Source: UBA7985 sp002711265
Lineage (GTDB): Bacteria; Pseudomonadota; Alphaproteobacteria; UBA7985
NCBI GenBank assembly: GCA_965660945.1
Contig: CBFIBS010000001.1
Span: 124,001-188,000, forward strand
Direction of reading: 5' to 3'
DNA: 64,000 bases
Below, in pieces: positions 25,426 through 34,968 of the stretch; positions within the stretch are counted from its first letter, which is position 1; each line of letters opens with the position of its first letter. The notes under the pieces were generated by a model. The model was not told the DNA's origin, did no database searches, and saw only the letters and a program-made list of their open reading frames with translations. A program made the translations under genes and the position numbers.

Positions 25426-26220
25426 ATGGACGGTGAACAACGCAACCCGAGCAGCCCGAGCCTGCAGCGCCTGTCCTTTGAGACCGACGCGGGAGAAGGC
25501 GCGCGAGCGCGCATGGGCCTGCTCGTACTCGAATCTGATCAGACTGTGGAAGCCGAGTTCCGCGCCCTGCTCAACCCCCTGCCCGATGTCAGCGTCTATC
25601 ACGCCAGGCTTGCCAACGACACGCAGGTGACCCCGGAGACCCTCGCCCGGATGGAAGAGGAACTGCCCGTCGCCGCCGCCCTGATCCCCGGCTATATGGG
25701 GCTGAGTGTGGTCGGTTACGGCTGCACCTCCGGCTCGACCATCATCGGCGAAGACCGCGTCGCTGAGATCATAACCACCGCCCATCCGGGCGCGGCTGCC
25801 ACCAACCCGCTGACCGCGGCTAAGGCCGCTTTGGCTGCGCTAGGGGTTCAGAACCTTGCCCTGCTGACGCCCTACACCCCTGACGTGACGCTGGCGATGC
25901 AGGCAAACTTCGCCCATTCCGGCGTAAGCGTGCGCGTGGTCGGCTCGTTCTTCGAAGACAGCGACGCGGTGGTCGGCAAAATCGCCCCGCAATCGATCCT
26001 CGACGCGGCGCTTGAGGTCGGTAGCGATCCATCGGTGGACGGCGTCTTTATCTCCTGCACCAGCCTGCGCGCCGTCGGCATCATCGAGGCCGCTGAAGCC
26101 ACCTTGGACAAGCCAGTGACGGCGAGCAACCACGCACTGGCGTGGCACATGCTGCGGCTGAGCGGGATCGATGATGCCCTACCCGGGCGTGGGCGGCTGT
26201 TCCAGACTGGCCTGGCCTGA
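25426..26220 (+). CDS. Asp/Glu racemase superfamily, maleate isomerase / EutA-like
   Basis: This 264-aa member of the Asp/Glu/hydantoin racemase fold has the two expected active-site cysteines, in GYGCTSGS and FISCTSLRAVG. The family includes maleate cis-trans isomerase, arylmalonate decarboxylase and EutA of ectoine-use clusters. ATG at 25426 has GAGGGAG upstream. An M20 deacetylase follows after 46 bases and an M24 enzyme is convergent, a set like the EutA/EutE/EutD combination in ectoine degradation, but EutB and EutC are absent. The substrate therefore stays open. Confidence 0.72.
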   Translation: MDGEQRNPSSPSLQRLSFETDAGEGARARMGLLVLESDQTVEAEFRALLNPLPDVSVYHARLANDTQVTPETLARMEEELPVAAALIPGYMGLSVVGYGCTSGSTIIGEDRVAEIITTAHPGAAATNPLTAAKAALAALGVQNLALLTPYTPDVTLAMQANFAHSGVSVRVVGSFFEDSDAVVGKIAPQSILDAALEVGSDPSVDGVFISCTSLRAVGIIEAAEATLDKPVTASNHALAWHMLRLSGIDDALPGRGRLFQTGLA

Positions 26221-26266
26221 GCGCGTCTTTCCCCATCCACGGCCAAAAGCAGGTAGGCGACCGCCC

Positions 26267-27424
26267 ATGAGCCAATCCACCCTCGTTTCCGACCTGCAGG
26301 CGCTGGTCGCCACCCCCAGTATCAATCCCTTCGACGGCCCCGCGGAAACGCCCCCGCCCGAGGACGCCATGGCGCGCCTCTATGAGAAACGACTGGCCGA
26401 ACTGGGGCTGGAACTGGGCTCGCAGAAGGTGATCGACGGTCGACGCAACGTCTGGGGGCGGTTGCGCGGCAGCGGCGATGGCCCCACGGTCATGCTCGCC
26501 GGGCACCTCGATACCGTCGGCGTAGCGGGCTACGACCAGCCTTTCGAGCCGCGGGTCGAGAACGGCCGCGTTCACGGGCGCGGCTCCTGCGACATGAAGG
26601 CGGGGCTTGCGGCCTACCTCGAAGTCGTGCGGCGGTTGCAGGCCAGCGGCGAGACCCTCAGCGGCGACCTGATCATCGCCGGCGTGGTCGATGAAGAACA
26701 CGCCATGCTCGGCTCCAAGGCCTTCGGCGAGACCGGCCCGCACGTCGATTTCGCCATCATCGCCGAGCCCTCGGAACTGGCGATTTGCCCCGTGCACAAG
26801 GGGCAGATGATGTTCGGCCTGCGCACGCGTGGGGTCTCCGTGCACTCCAGCCTGCCCGAGAAGGGCGTGAACGCGATCTTCCACATGGGTCGGATCCTGC
26901 GCGCGCTGGAAGACCACGCCGCCGAGCTTGCGACCCGGCCCGCACACCCGATGTGCGGATCGCCGACCCTGAGCGTCGGTGTGGTCGGCGGCGGGACCAA
27001 CGCCTCATCGGTGCCGGACTGGGCGCGGATCGAAGTTGATCGCCGCACCATTCCCGGCGAAGACCATGGGGCCGTGCAGGCGGAACTCGAAGCGGTGGTC
27101 GAAAGCGTCCGCGCGGACGTGCCCGGGCTGGACTACAGCTTCGATCACCACGACCTCAACGTCCCACCACTGGAGACGCCGGAGGACGCGGCCACGGTCC
27201 GCGCTCTGCTCGCGGCCAGCGAAGCCTGCTTGGGCACGGCCAGCCCGGTGCGCTCGTTCAGCGGCTCCACCGATGCGCCGAACTTCGGCTGTGAGGCGGT
27301 GATCTGCGGTCCGGGCGCGCTCGCGCAGTGCCATTCGCTCGATGAATACGTATCGATAGAGCAGCTGGAGCAGGCCGTGGAGATCTACCATCGCGCTGTG
27401 CTGCAGCTTATGCGCGGCGCCTAG
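26267..27424 (+). CDS. M20-family metallo-deacetylase / peptidase
   Basis: This 385-aa binuclear-zinc amidohydrolase of the ArgE/DapE/succinyl-diaminopimelate type has AGHLDTVG (His and Asp ligands), GRGSCDMKAG (bridging Asp), DEEHAM (catalytic and ligand Glu), EPSE and the C-terminal HSLDEY histidine. A dimerisation domain with VSVHSSLPEKGVNA is in place. It removes an acyl group from an N-acyl amino acid or cleaves a small peptide. It lies in the likely operon with the EutA-like gene. Homologues in ectoine clusters (DoeB/EutE) belong to a different M20/AstE-like branch, so the match is by role only. Confidence 0.82.
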   Translation: MSQSTLVSDLQALVATPSINPFDGPAETPPPEDAMARLYEKRLAELGLELGSQKVIDGRRNVWGRLRGSGDGPTVMLAGHLDTVGVAGYDQPFEPRVENGRVHGRGSCDMKAGLAAYLEVVRRLQASGETLSGDLIIAGVVDEEHAMLGSKAFGETGPHVDFAIIAEPSELAICPVHKGQMMFGLRTRGVSVHSSLPEKGVNAIFHMGRILRALEDHAAELATRPAHPMCGSPTLSVGVVGGGTNASSVPDWARIEVDRRTIPGEDHGAVQAELEAVVESVRADVPGLDYSFDHHDLNVPPLETPEDAATVRALLAASEACLGTASPVRSFSGSTDAPNFGCEAVICGPGALAQCHSLDEYVSIEQLEQAVEIYHRAVLQLMRGA

Positions 27425-27467
27425 TCACCCAACCGGACGTTTGCGGCCCGTCACAGGGGCGCTGGCC

Positions 27468-28634
27468 TCAGTCCGGGTTGAGGAGCATGATCTCAGGCCC
27501 CGAGCGCGGGGTCAGCCACGCCGCACCGATCTCGGTGATAACGATGTTTTCCTCGTGCACGAGCAAAGCCCCATCGGCGTTGGTTTCGACCGACGGCTCC
27601 AGCGTCAGCACCATCCCGGGTTTGAGTTCCGCCGTTTCTGCAGGGATCAGCGACGGCCACTCGGTCAGTTGCATACCCAGGCCATGACCAAAACGTCCCG
27701 AATCCGCGCTGTTCTTGCCGCCGGTAACCACCTGATCCATCGCGGAAAACAGGTCGCAGGCCCGCGCACCGGGCTTTGCGGCTGCAAACCCGGCCTCGGC
27801 GGCTTCCACCAGCCGCGCGAAGCCGTCCCGAACCTCCTGCCGGGGCAGACGCCCGAAGCTGAAGTTGCGGTCAAAGTCGGCAAAGTAGCCGTCGACTATG
27901 ACGCCGGTGTCGAGCATGACCACCTCGCCCGCGCGGATCTCACTGCTGTCCGCCGGGGCAATGATGTCGCCGTAGCCCCACTCGCCATTGCCCGCCGCGA
28001 TATAAGGGACGAAATCTGCGCCTTCTTCCAGCGCAAGGCGCTGGTAGCCCCGGAACAACTCGGCCTTGGTCGTCCCCGGACGCAGGATCTCGCCAAAGCG
28101 GGCGAAGGCCCGCCCGGCGACGGCGCAGGCGTGGCGGATTTTCTCGATTTCAGCCGCCGACTTCACAGACCGCGCCGCTCGGACGATGTTGCCGTCACCG
28201 ACAAAGGCACGATTTGGCCGAAGGGCCAGCAGGCTCCAGAAATCCTGCAGCGGCATACGCATGCTGCTCTCGTGACCGGCGGGCAGCCCGACCCGACCCG
28301 CCTCGCCGCCCAGTACTTCGTCGAGGCAGGCGGTGAGCAGGCCGATGCCGTCGTCTTCGAGGTCGGGCGCGCGCCAAGTCCGGATATCGTCGATCCACGT
28401 CGTGCCCATGAGCGCCGCACCGATCGAGGGGATGACGGCGATCGGCTTGCCGCTGGCCGGGAGCACGAGGAACCAAGCGCGCGACGGGCTTTCCCAGAAC
28501 CGGGTCAGAAAGCCGGTGAGGTAGCGCACGTCGGCTTCGGTGGTCAGCAGCAAGGCATCGAGGCCCTCGGCTGCCATCGCGGCCTGAAGCCCCGCGACCC
28601 GGGCCTGATATTCGGTGGCGTCAAATCCCTGCAT
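27468..28634 (-). CDS. M24-family metallopeptidase (creatinase/Xaa-Pro peptidase/ectoine hydrolase fold)
   Basis: This 388-aa pita-bread enzyme has the five metal ligands MLDTG, DFDRNF, GHGLGM, LEPS and HEENIV, so it should be active. An N-terminal creatinase-like domain with DALLLTTEADVRYLTG precedes it. Members cleave C-N bonds in Xaa-Pro dipeptides, creatine or ectoine. I took the ATG at 28634 as the family-like start; the frame is open upstream into the divergent promoter. It is convergent with the M20 gene (43 bases) and divergent from the Cys/Met lyase (151 bases). Confidence 0.8.
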   Translation of the reverse strand: MQGFDATEYQARVAGLQAAMAAEGLDALLLTTEADVRYLTGFLTRFWESPSRAWFLVLPASGKPIAVIPSIGAALMGTTWIDDIRTWRAPDLEDDGIGLLTACLDEVLGGEAGRVGLPAGHESSMRMPLQDFWSLLALRPNRAFVGDGNIVRAARSVKSAAEIEKIRHACAVAGRAFARFGEILRPGTTKAELFRGYQRLALEEGADFVPYIAAGNGEWGYGDIIAPADSSEIRAGEVVMLDTGVIVDGYFADFDRNFSFGRLPRQEVRDGFARLVEAAEAGFAAAKPGARACDLFSAMDQVVTGGKNSADSGRFGHGLGMQLTEWPSLIPAETAELKPGMVLTLEPSVETNADGALLVHEENIVITEIGAAWLTPRSGPEIMLLNPD

Positions 28635-28785
28635 GTGCCTGTCTCTCCCGGCGGGCCGTAGCCCGCCTGCATCCGCCGCTGGTTGCCGCCATCCGCGCCA
28701 GCAAAAAGCGACCGCTTGCGCGATTTTTCTTTTCCTGACCTCCATGACAGAACTACAGCTAAGCGGCAACAAGGGAGGAGCGCAC

Positions 28786-29940
28786 ATGGACTGGCGCACG
28801 AGACTGCTGAAACCCGATCCCAGAGCCCGCCGCGACTACGCATCGCTGGCGACACCGGTGTTCCGGGGCTCGACAGTCGTGTTCGAGAACGCAGCCGCGG
28901 TCAACGACCACTGGAACCAGTCCGAGAACGGCTATTCCTACGGCCTTTATGGCACCCCGACCACGCTGGAACTTGCCGCCCGCATTGCCGAGCTCGAGCA
29001 AGCCCATTTCAGCTTTGTCGTCCCCGGCGGACAGGCCGCCATTGCGCTGGTCTACTTCGCCTATTGCACGGCGGGCAGTCACGCGCTGGTGCCCCACTCG
29101 GCCTATGGGCCGAACAAGGAGATGGCCGAGGGCTTGATGGCCGGGCTTGGGGTCGAGGTCGAACCCTACGACCCCATGATCGGCGCTGGCATCAGCGACC
29201 TGATCCGCGATAACACCGCGCTGATCTGGACTGAAAGCCCCGGGTCGGTGACCATGGATGTGCAGGATATTCCGGCGATCGTCGCGGCAGCCCACGCGCG
29301 CGGGGTCGCGGTGGCGGTGGATAACACCTACGCCGCCGGGGTACTGTTCGACGCCTTCGCCCACGGCGTGGACGTGAGCATGCAGGCGCTGACCAAATAT
29401 GTCGGCGGGCACAGCGATATTCTGCTCGGGACGGTATCGGTCCGCGATGAGGCCAGCTTCGAAAAACTCGGCCCGGTGTACCGGCAGCTCGGGCTTGCCG
29501 TCTCACCCGACGACTGCTCGCTGGCGCTGCGCGGGCTGCAGACCCTCGCGCTGCGGCTGGATTATCTGGAAACAGCAACGCTGGCGGTTGCCCGCTGGCT
29601 CGAAGACTGCCCGCACGTGGAAACGGTGCTGCACCCGGCGCTGCCCTCCTGCCCTGGTCACGACCACTGGAAGCGCGATTTCACCGGCTCGGCGAGCGTG
29701 TTCTCCTTCACCTTCAAAGACAGCCTGTCGGCAAAGCAGGTGCAAACCTTCCTCGACAGCCTCGCCATCTTCCGGATCGGGCTGAGCTGGGGCGGGGTGA
29801 CATCACTGGCCGTGGTTTACCCGGACCTCGATCGCCCTGGACAGGATTTCGGCGGCCGCCTCGTGCGCCTGAACATCGGCATGGAGGCCACCGCCGACCT
29901 GATCGCTGACCTCGAACGCGCAATGACAGCCGCATTTTAG
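28786..29940 (+). CDS. Cystathionine beta/gamma-lyase family PLP enzyme
   Basis: This 384-aa Cys/Met-metabolism PLP enzyme starts in the typical way (TRLLKPDP, YASLATPVFRGSTVVF) and has YSYGLYGTPTTLELA and the cofactor lysine in MQALTKYVGGHSD. Family reactions are beta- or gamma-elimination from cystathionine, cysteine or methionine and related C-S bonds. The layout and MetC-like SPDDCSLALRGLQTLALR favour cystathionine beta-lyase. AAGGGAGGAG precedes the ATG at 28786. It stands alone between the M24 and EamA genes. Confidence 0.8.
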   Translation: MDWRTRLLKPDPRARRDYASLATPVFRGSTVVFENAAAVNDHWNQSENGYSYGLYGTPTTLELAARIAELEQAHFSFVVPGGQAAIALVYFAYCTAGSHALVPHSAYGPNKEMAEGLMAGLGVEVEPYDPMIGAGISDLIRDNTALIWTESPGSVTMDVQDIPAIVAAAHARGVAVAVDNTYAAGVLFDAFAHGVDVSMQALTKYVGGHSDILLGTVSVRDEASFEKLGPVYRQLGLAVSPDDCSLALRGLQTLALRLDYLETATLAVARWLEDCPHVETVLHPALPSCPGHDHWKRDFTGSASVFSFTFKDSLSAKQVQTFLDSLAIFRIGLSWGGVTSLAVVYPDLDRPGQDFGGRLVRLNIGMEATADLIADLERAMTAAF

Positions 29941-29984
29941 CGCTGCCCGCCCCCAACTCTTTTCCACCCCAGGACCCACCTGTC

Positions 29985-30074
29985 ATGAAACGCAACGTCG
30001 ACTTAAGCCGCAGATCCGGCGTCAGGAACCGCGCCATCGTGGACACGAAAGCAGGCACGCCTTGGGGCGGCTGA
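29985..30074 (+). CDS. Possible 29-codon leader ORF before the EamA gene
   Basis: An ATG at 29985 opens 29 codons (MKRNVDLSRRSG... ending GTPWGG) and stops at 30072-30074, ten bases into the transporter frame. The overlap could couple translation to the TTG start of the transporter. There is no strong ribosome-binding site and no comparison is possible here, so it may be a chance frame. Confidence 0.2.
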   Translation: MKRNVDLSRRSGVRNRAIVDTKAGTPWGG

Positions 30075-30952
30075 CACCGCTGGAGGTGCTGATGGCGGTC
30101 ACGGTGCCGCTGGCCTGGGCAATGGGGCTGGTGTTCACCAAGGGCGCGATCAGCGACTTTCCCCCGATTTTGCTGATGGCCTTCCGCTTCCTGCTGACGG
30201 CGCTGATCCTCGTTGCCTTCACCCCGCTGCCGAGGGGCAATTTCTTCAATTTGTTCCTGATTGCCATTGTCGGTGCAGCGATCCAGTACAGCCTGACCTT
30301 CACCGGCCTGCTCGGACTGGAGGCGGGGATCGCCGCGATCATCGTGCAGCTGGAGGTGCCGTTTCTGGTCATGCTCGGTGCGCTGCTGCTGGGTGAGAAA
30401 CCCGGCCTGCGCAAGTGGTTCGGCATCGGCATCGCTTTCTGCGGCATTATCCTGATGACGTGGCAGGGCAAGTTCGGCGCCAGCCTGCCGTCGGTAGGGC
30501 TGGTGATCGGCGGGGCCATGGCCTGGGCCTTCGGACAGGTCATGGTGCGGCGGCTCAAGGATATCAGCGGGCTGCAGGTCACGGCCTGGGTGGCGGTCTT
30601 TGCCACCCCGCAGCTGTTCCTGATGTCGGCCATTTTCGAGACCGGACAGATCGGCGCCATCACCCGCGCAGGCTTCGAAGTCTGGGGCGCAGTCGCCTAT
30701 ATGGCCGTGATCATGACAGCCTTCGGCTACTACCTCTGGAACCGGCTGATCCGGCGCTACGACGTGGGTGAAGTCGCACCCTACCTGCTGCTGCTGCCGC
30801 TGTTTTCAGTGGTGGGCGGGGCGATCCTACTGGGCGAGCGACCGGGGCTGGAAAAGCTCGCAGGCGGTCTTGTCATCCTTGCGGGTGTCGCCCTGATCAC
30901 GCTACGGTTCGGTGCCATAACAGGAGCCGGAAAGGACAAGTCCATTGACTGA
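30062..30952 (+). CDS. EamA/DMT-family transporter
   Basis: This inner-membrane protein of up to 296 aa has ten predicted helices and two EamA repeats, the drug/metabolite transporter fold that exports amino acids and other small molecules. Helix 1 has PLAWAMGLVFTKGAI, and the second half repeats the pattern around AMAWAFGQVMVRRL. The start is either TTG at 30062, which fits family length, or ATG at 30092, which has TGGAGG at six bases. Its end overlaps the start of the enoyl-CoA hydratase by eight bases, so the two are coupled. The substrate is unknown. Confidence 0.82.
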   Translation: MGRLTPLEVLMAVTVPLAWAMGLVFTKGAISDFPPILLMAFRFLLTALILVAFTPLPRGNFFNLFLIAIVGAAIQYSLTFTGLLGLEAGIAAIIVQLEVPFLVMLGALLLGEKPGLRKWFGIGIAFCGIILMTWQGKFGASLPSVGLVIGGAMAWAFGQVMVRRLKDISGLQVTAWVAVFATPQLFLMSAIFETGQIGAITRAGFEVWGAVAYMAVIMTAFGYYLWNRLIRRYDVGEVAPYLLLLPLFSVVGGAILLGERPGLEKLAGGLVILAGVALITLRFGAITGAGKDKSID

Positions 30953-31769
30953 ATCCGTGACACAACCCGCTGCGGCCGACGACCTGCTGCTGCGCGAGGA
31001 CGCCGGGGGCATCGCCACCCTGACCCTGAACGCGCCCAAGAGCATTAACGCCCTTTCCGAGGCGATGCTTGAGGCCCTGATCACCACGCTCGACGACATC
31101 GCCGCTGACCGCAGCGTCAAGGCCGTGATCCTGCGCACCGGGGGCAAGCACTTCTGCGCGGGCCATAACCTCAAGGAAATGAGCCAGCGGCGGCAGGATG
31201 CCGACGGCGGCTTCCAGTACTTTCAGGACCTGTTCGCAACCTGCTCGTCAATGATGCTGCGGGTGGTGCGCCTGCCCCAGCCGGTCATCGCCGAAGTCCG
31301 CGGCATTGCCACCGCCGCCGGCTGCCAGCTGGTGGCCAGCTGCGATCTCGCTGTGGCCGCCGACAACGCCACCTTTGCTACTTCAGGGGTCAACATCGGC
31401 CTGTTCTGCTCGACGCCCATGGTCGCCCTGTCGCGCAACGTCTCGCGCAAGCAGGCGATGGAAATGCTGCTGCTGGGTGAGTTCCTGCCCGCTGAGAAGG
31501 TGAGGGAGCTGGGACTGATCAATCGCGTCGTCCCCGACGCCGATCTCGAAGCCACCTCCCGCGAGATGGCGCAGATCATCGTCAGCAAGTCGCCCGTCGC
31601 CGTGCGTGTGGGCAAGGAAGCCTTCTACCGTCAGGCCGAAATGCCGCTGGAGGAAGCCTACGCCTACGCCGGCCGGGTCATGGCGGAAAACATGATGGCG
31701 CGCGATACCGAAGCGGGCATCCACGCCTTCATCAACAAAGACCACATGCCGGAGTGGACAGGAGAATAA
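30945..31769 (+). CDS. Enoyl-CoA hydratase/isomerase family protein
   Basis: This 274-aa crotonase-fold protein has the CoA/oxyanion-hole segment FCAGHNLKEM and the second oxyanion-hole block EVRGIATAAGCQLVASCDLAVA. It lacks the clear Glu pair of true hydratases in the second block (GCQL in place of GGCEL), like the ECHDC3 branch. Its ATG overlaps the EamA end and its stop directly abuts the next start, so it is part of a three-gene operon with the acyl-CoA ligase. It probably acts on a short or branched acyl-CoA made by that ligase. Confidence 0.8.
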   Translation: MTESVTQPAAADDLLLREDAGGIATLTLNAPKSINALSEAMLEALITTLDDIAADRSVKAVILRTGGKHFCAGHNLKEMSQRRQDADGGFQYFQDLFATCSSMMLRVVRLPQPVIAEVRGIATAAGCQLVASCDLAVAADNATFATSGVNIGLFCSTPMVALSRNVSRKQAMEMLLLGEFLPAEKVRELGLINRVVPDADLEATSREMAQIIVSKSPVAVRVGKEAFYRQAEMPLEEAYAYAGRVMAENMMARDTEAGIHAFINKDHMPEWTGE

Positions 31770-33413
31770 ATGGGCGCGTACGACGGACCCGAACTGGTCA
31801 AACGACAGGCGAACTTCACCCCTCTGTCGCCCGTATCCATGCTGCGCCGGACCGAGCGCGTCTTTCCCGAAGTCACGGCCCAGATCCACGGCGATATCCG
31901 CCGCAGCTGGGGTGAAGTGGGCGAACGCTGCCGCCGCCTCGCCTCAGCCCTGTCCCAGCGCGGGATCGGCAAGGGCGATACCGTCGCCCTGCTCGCCCCC
32001 AATATCCCCGAGGCCTTTGAATGCGCGCTGGCCGTGCCGATGATCGGCGCCGTGCTCAATGCCAATAACACCCGGCTGGACGCGGGCACCATCGCCTACA
32101 TCCTCGATCATGGCGAAGCCAAGGTCTTCCTCGTCGACACCGAACTCTCCGGGATCGCGCGCGATGCACTGGCCCAGCTCGGCCGCGATATTCCTGTGAT
32201 CGACATCCACGACAGTCAGGGACCGGGCGGAACCGCCATCGGGGAACTCAGCTACGACGACCTGCTGGCCAGCGGCGACCCAGCCTTCGAACCCAGCCTG
32301 CCCGACGATGAGTGGGATCCGCTGGCGCTGAACTACACATCCGGGACCACCGGGCGGCCCAAGGGCGTGGTCTATTCTCACCGCGGCTCCTACACCAACG
32401 CGGTCAACCAGATCCTGACCTGGAACATGCCGCGCCACCCGGTCTATCTGTGGACCCTGCCGCTGTTCCACTGCAACGGCTGGTGCTTTCCGTGGACCAT
32501 CACGCTGCAGGCCGGGACCAACGTGTTCCTGCGCGCGCCACGGGCCGATGCCATCTTCAACGCCTTCGCCGACCACGGTGTCACCCACCTGTGCGGGGCA
32601 CCGATCATCATGTCGCTGATCAGCGGGGCTTCGGCCGCTGAGCGGCGCGCCTTCCCCCAGCGGGTGGAGATGATGACCGCCGCTGCGCCGCCGCCTGCTG
32701 CCGTCATCGCTGCGATCGAAGAGCTGAACATCAACGTCACCCACGTTTACGGCCTTACGGAGGTCTACGGGCCTGCGGTCGTGTGCGCGTGGAAAGACGC
32801 TTGGAACGAACTACCGCTGGACGAGCGTGCGCGGATGAAGGCGCGGCAGGGCGTCGCCTACGAGCTCGAAGAGGACGTGGCCGTGCTCGACCCGGCAACC
32901 TCGCGCCCGGTGCCGTGGGACGGCCAGACCCAGGGCGAAATCGGCTTCCGCGGCAATATCGTCATGAAGGGCTATCTGAAGAACGAGGACGCCACCGACA
33001 AGGCCTTCAAGGACGGCTGGTTCTGGTCGGGTGATCTGGCCGTGCAGCACCCGGACGGCTACATCGAGATCCGCGACCGGGCCAAGGACATCATCATTTC
33101 CGGGGGCGAGAACATCTCCTCGATCGAGGTCGAAAACGCCCTCTACTCCCACCCGGCGGTTGCGCTGGCGGCCGTGGTGGCCATGCCGGACGAGAAATGG
33201 GGTGAAGTGCCCTGCGCCTTCGTCGAGCTGGCCGAGGGCTTCGAGGCTGAGGCACCGGGGTCGAGCGAGGCCGAATTGCTCGACCACGCCGCCAAGGGCC
33301 TCGCCGGGTTCCAGCGGCCGAAAAAGGTGGTGTTCACCGTCCTGCCCAAGACCTCGACCGGCAAGGTGCTCAAGACCGACCTGCGCGAGCGGGCCAAGGC
33401 CCTCGCCAGCTAG
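31770..33413 (+). CDS. Acyl-CoA synthetase (AMP-forming)
   Basis: This 547-aa member of the ANL superfamily has the P-loop-like YTSGTTGRPKGVVYSHRG, the A5-type motif TEVYGPA, WFWSGDLAVQHPDGYIEIRDRAKD, and the catalytic lysine near the end in KTSTGKVLKTDLRE. It activates a carboxylic acid to its acyl-CoA. The N-terminus (PLSPVSMLRRTERVFP) is that of a medium-chain or DmdB-like branch. AGGAG lies before the ATG, which follows the hydratase stop with no gap. Methylmercaptopropionate, short-chain and aromatic acids are all known substrates of this branch, so none can be picked. Confidence 0.83.
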   Translation: MGAYDGPELVKRQANFTPLSPVSMLRRTERVFPEVTAQIHGDIRRSWGEVGERCRRLASALSQRGIGKGDTVALLAPNIPEAFECALAVPMIGAVLNANNTRLDAGTIAYILDHGEAKVFLVDTELSGIARDALAQLGRDIPVIDIHDSQGPGGTAIGELSYDDLLASGDPAFEPSLPDDEWDPLALNYTSGTTGRPKGVVYSHRGSYTNAVNQILTWNMPRHPVYLWTLPLFHCNGWCFPWTITLQAGTNVFLRAPRADAIFNAFADHGVTHLCGAPIIMSLISGASAAERRAFPQRVEMMTAAAPPPAAVIAAIEELNINVTHVYGLTEVYGPAVVCAWKDAWNELPLDERARMKARQGVAYELEEDVAVLDPATSRPVPWDGQTQGEIGFRGNIVMKGYLKNEDATDKAFKDGWFWSGDLAVQHPDGYIEIRDRAKDIIISGGENISSIEVENALYSHPAVALAAVVAMPDEKWGEVPCAFVELAEGFEAEAPGSSEAELLDHAAKGLAGFQRPKKVVFTVLPKTSTGKVLKTDLRERAKALAS

Positions 33414-33465
33414 GGGAACGCTGTTACTGCAGCAGGTCTGAAATCAGCGGGCCTGCTTTCACCGG

Positions 33466-34968
33466 TTAGTCGACTAGGAAGCCGGCTGGGGCCGAGATCG
33501 AGTGCGGTTCGGCGAAGGCAAGCACGCCGTCGTAACCCATATTCCGGCCGATACCAGAGTTCTTGAAACCGCCGAAGGGTCCGCGCCCGTCCTGCGCCAT
33601 GGGGCCGTGGCCGTTGAGGTAGGTGTAGCCCGCCTCCAGCTTCTTCGCGATGGCGACTGCGCGATCGGCGTCTTCGGTCCAGACCGAAGAGCACAGCCCA
33701 AACTCGCTGTCGTTGGCCAGCGCGATCGCTTCGGCTTCGGTGCTGAACTTCATGATCGGCATGGCCGGGCCAAACTGCTCCTCCCGCACCACCGACAGCG
33801 ACGGGTCGGCGTTGTAGACCAGCGCAGGACGCTGGAAGTAGCCACCGCCGTTGTAGAGCTCTTCGTCTGGCACCTGCCCGCATTCGCGCACCTCCGCGCC
33901 CTTGGCCCGGGCTTCGGCGATCATGTCCGTGACGACCCGCAGCTGCTTGGCATTGTTGACCGGCCCCATGGTGGTCTCGGGCAGCAGGCCATCGCCGACC
34001 ACCGCGCGTTCGCAGGCCGCCGTGAAGCCATCAACCAACTCGTCGTAGCGGCTTTCGTGGACGTACAGCCGCTTCATGGCCATGCAGATCTGTCCCGAAG
34101 ACCCGAAGGCGCCCCAGTACATCTTGTTAAAAACCTCGTCGTTGAGCGCCGCGTCTTCGAGCACCAGCGCGGCGTCGTTGCCGCCCAGCTCTAGGGTTAC
34201 CGGCGTCAGGTTCTCGGCCGCGACCTTCATCACGTGACGGCCGACCGGGACCGAGCCGGTAAAGTTGACGTTGCGCACCAACGGGTGACCGGTCAGGGCG
34301 TCACCGATACTGCGCGAGGAGCCGGTGACCACGTTGACCACGCCCGGGGGCAGCATCTTGGCGATCATATGCAGGGTCAGTACCGGGGCCATGGCGGAGT
34401 TCTCCGCGGGCTTGACCACCACTGTGTTGCCCGTGACCAGCGCCTGGGGCAGCTTGGCGCCGAGGATCGAAAGCGGCCAGTTCCACGGCACGATCAGCGC
34501 GGCGACCCCGCGCGGCTGGCGGGTGACGATGGTGTCAAACGGGGGGCCGATTGGCGCCGGACCCATGACTTCGTCGACCATGATCCGCTCGCCGTAGGCT
34601 GCGGCCTGACGGAAGCGGTCACCCAGACGGCTCATTTCCATCAGGGTTTCGCGGGCAATCTTGCCGTGCTCTCGGGTGAACAGGCGCGAGCGGTATTTGA
34701 TGTCTTCCTCGTCTGCGCCCAGCATCTCGGCGACCTGCCGCATCAGGTCAATGCGCGCCTGATAGCCCATCTCAGCCCAGGCCGGGAAGGCCGCGTGGGC
34801 AGCCTTGACCGCGTCGTCGATATCGTCGCGGGTGGCGGCGGCGGCGTGGCCGACCAGCTCGCTTGGGCGGGCGGGATTGTAGATATTATAGGTGCCGCCG
34901 TCGGAGGCAGGGCGACGGTCACCGCCGATGTAAATGTCGGTGGTAATCACCTGGTCCATGTTGCTCAT
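33466..34968 (-). CDS. NAD(P)-dependent aldehyde dehydrogenase
   Basis: This 500-aa ALDH has the catalytic cysteine in SSGQICMAMKR, the base glutamate in TLELGGNDAALV, VNFTGSVPVGRH for coenzyme binding and EEQFGPAMPIMKF near the end. It is the last gene of a minus-strand series headed by a SnoaL-like gene at 42851 and follows the oxoprolinase-type fusion after a 126-base gap. In that context it would oxidise an aldehyde made by the phospho-lyase-type fusion protein, which is inference. Either ATG at 34968 or 34959 may be the start. Confidence 0.85.
   Translation of the reverse strand: MSNMDQVITTDIYIGGDRRPASDGGTYNIYNPARPSELVGHAAAATRDDIDDAVKAAHAAFPAWAEMGYQARIDLMRQVAEMLGADEEDIKYRSRLFTREHGKIARETLMEMSRLGDRFRQAAAYGERIMVDEVMGPAPIGPPFDTIVTRQPRGVAALIVPWNWPLSILGAKLPQALVTGNTVVVKPAENSAMAPVLTLHMIAKMLPPGVVNVVTGSSRSIGDALTGHPLVRNVNFTGSVPVGRHVMKVAAENLTPVTLELGGNDAALVLEDAALNDEVFNKMYWGAFGSSGQICMAMKRLYVHESRYDELVDGFTAACERAVVGDGLLPETTMGPVNNAKQLRVVTDMIAEARAKGAEVRECGQVPDEELYNGGGYFQRPALVYNADPSLSVVREEQFGPAMPIMKFSTEAEAIALANDSEFGLCSSVWTEDADRAVAIAKKLEAGYTYLNGHGPMAQDGRGPFGGFKNSGIGRNMGYDGVLAFAEPHSISAPAGFLVD

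Noticed and set aside
25426..28634. Complete ectoine degradation cluster
   Set aside because: Only three loosely matching families are present; the cyclodeaminase, dehydratase and transporter genes are absent.
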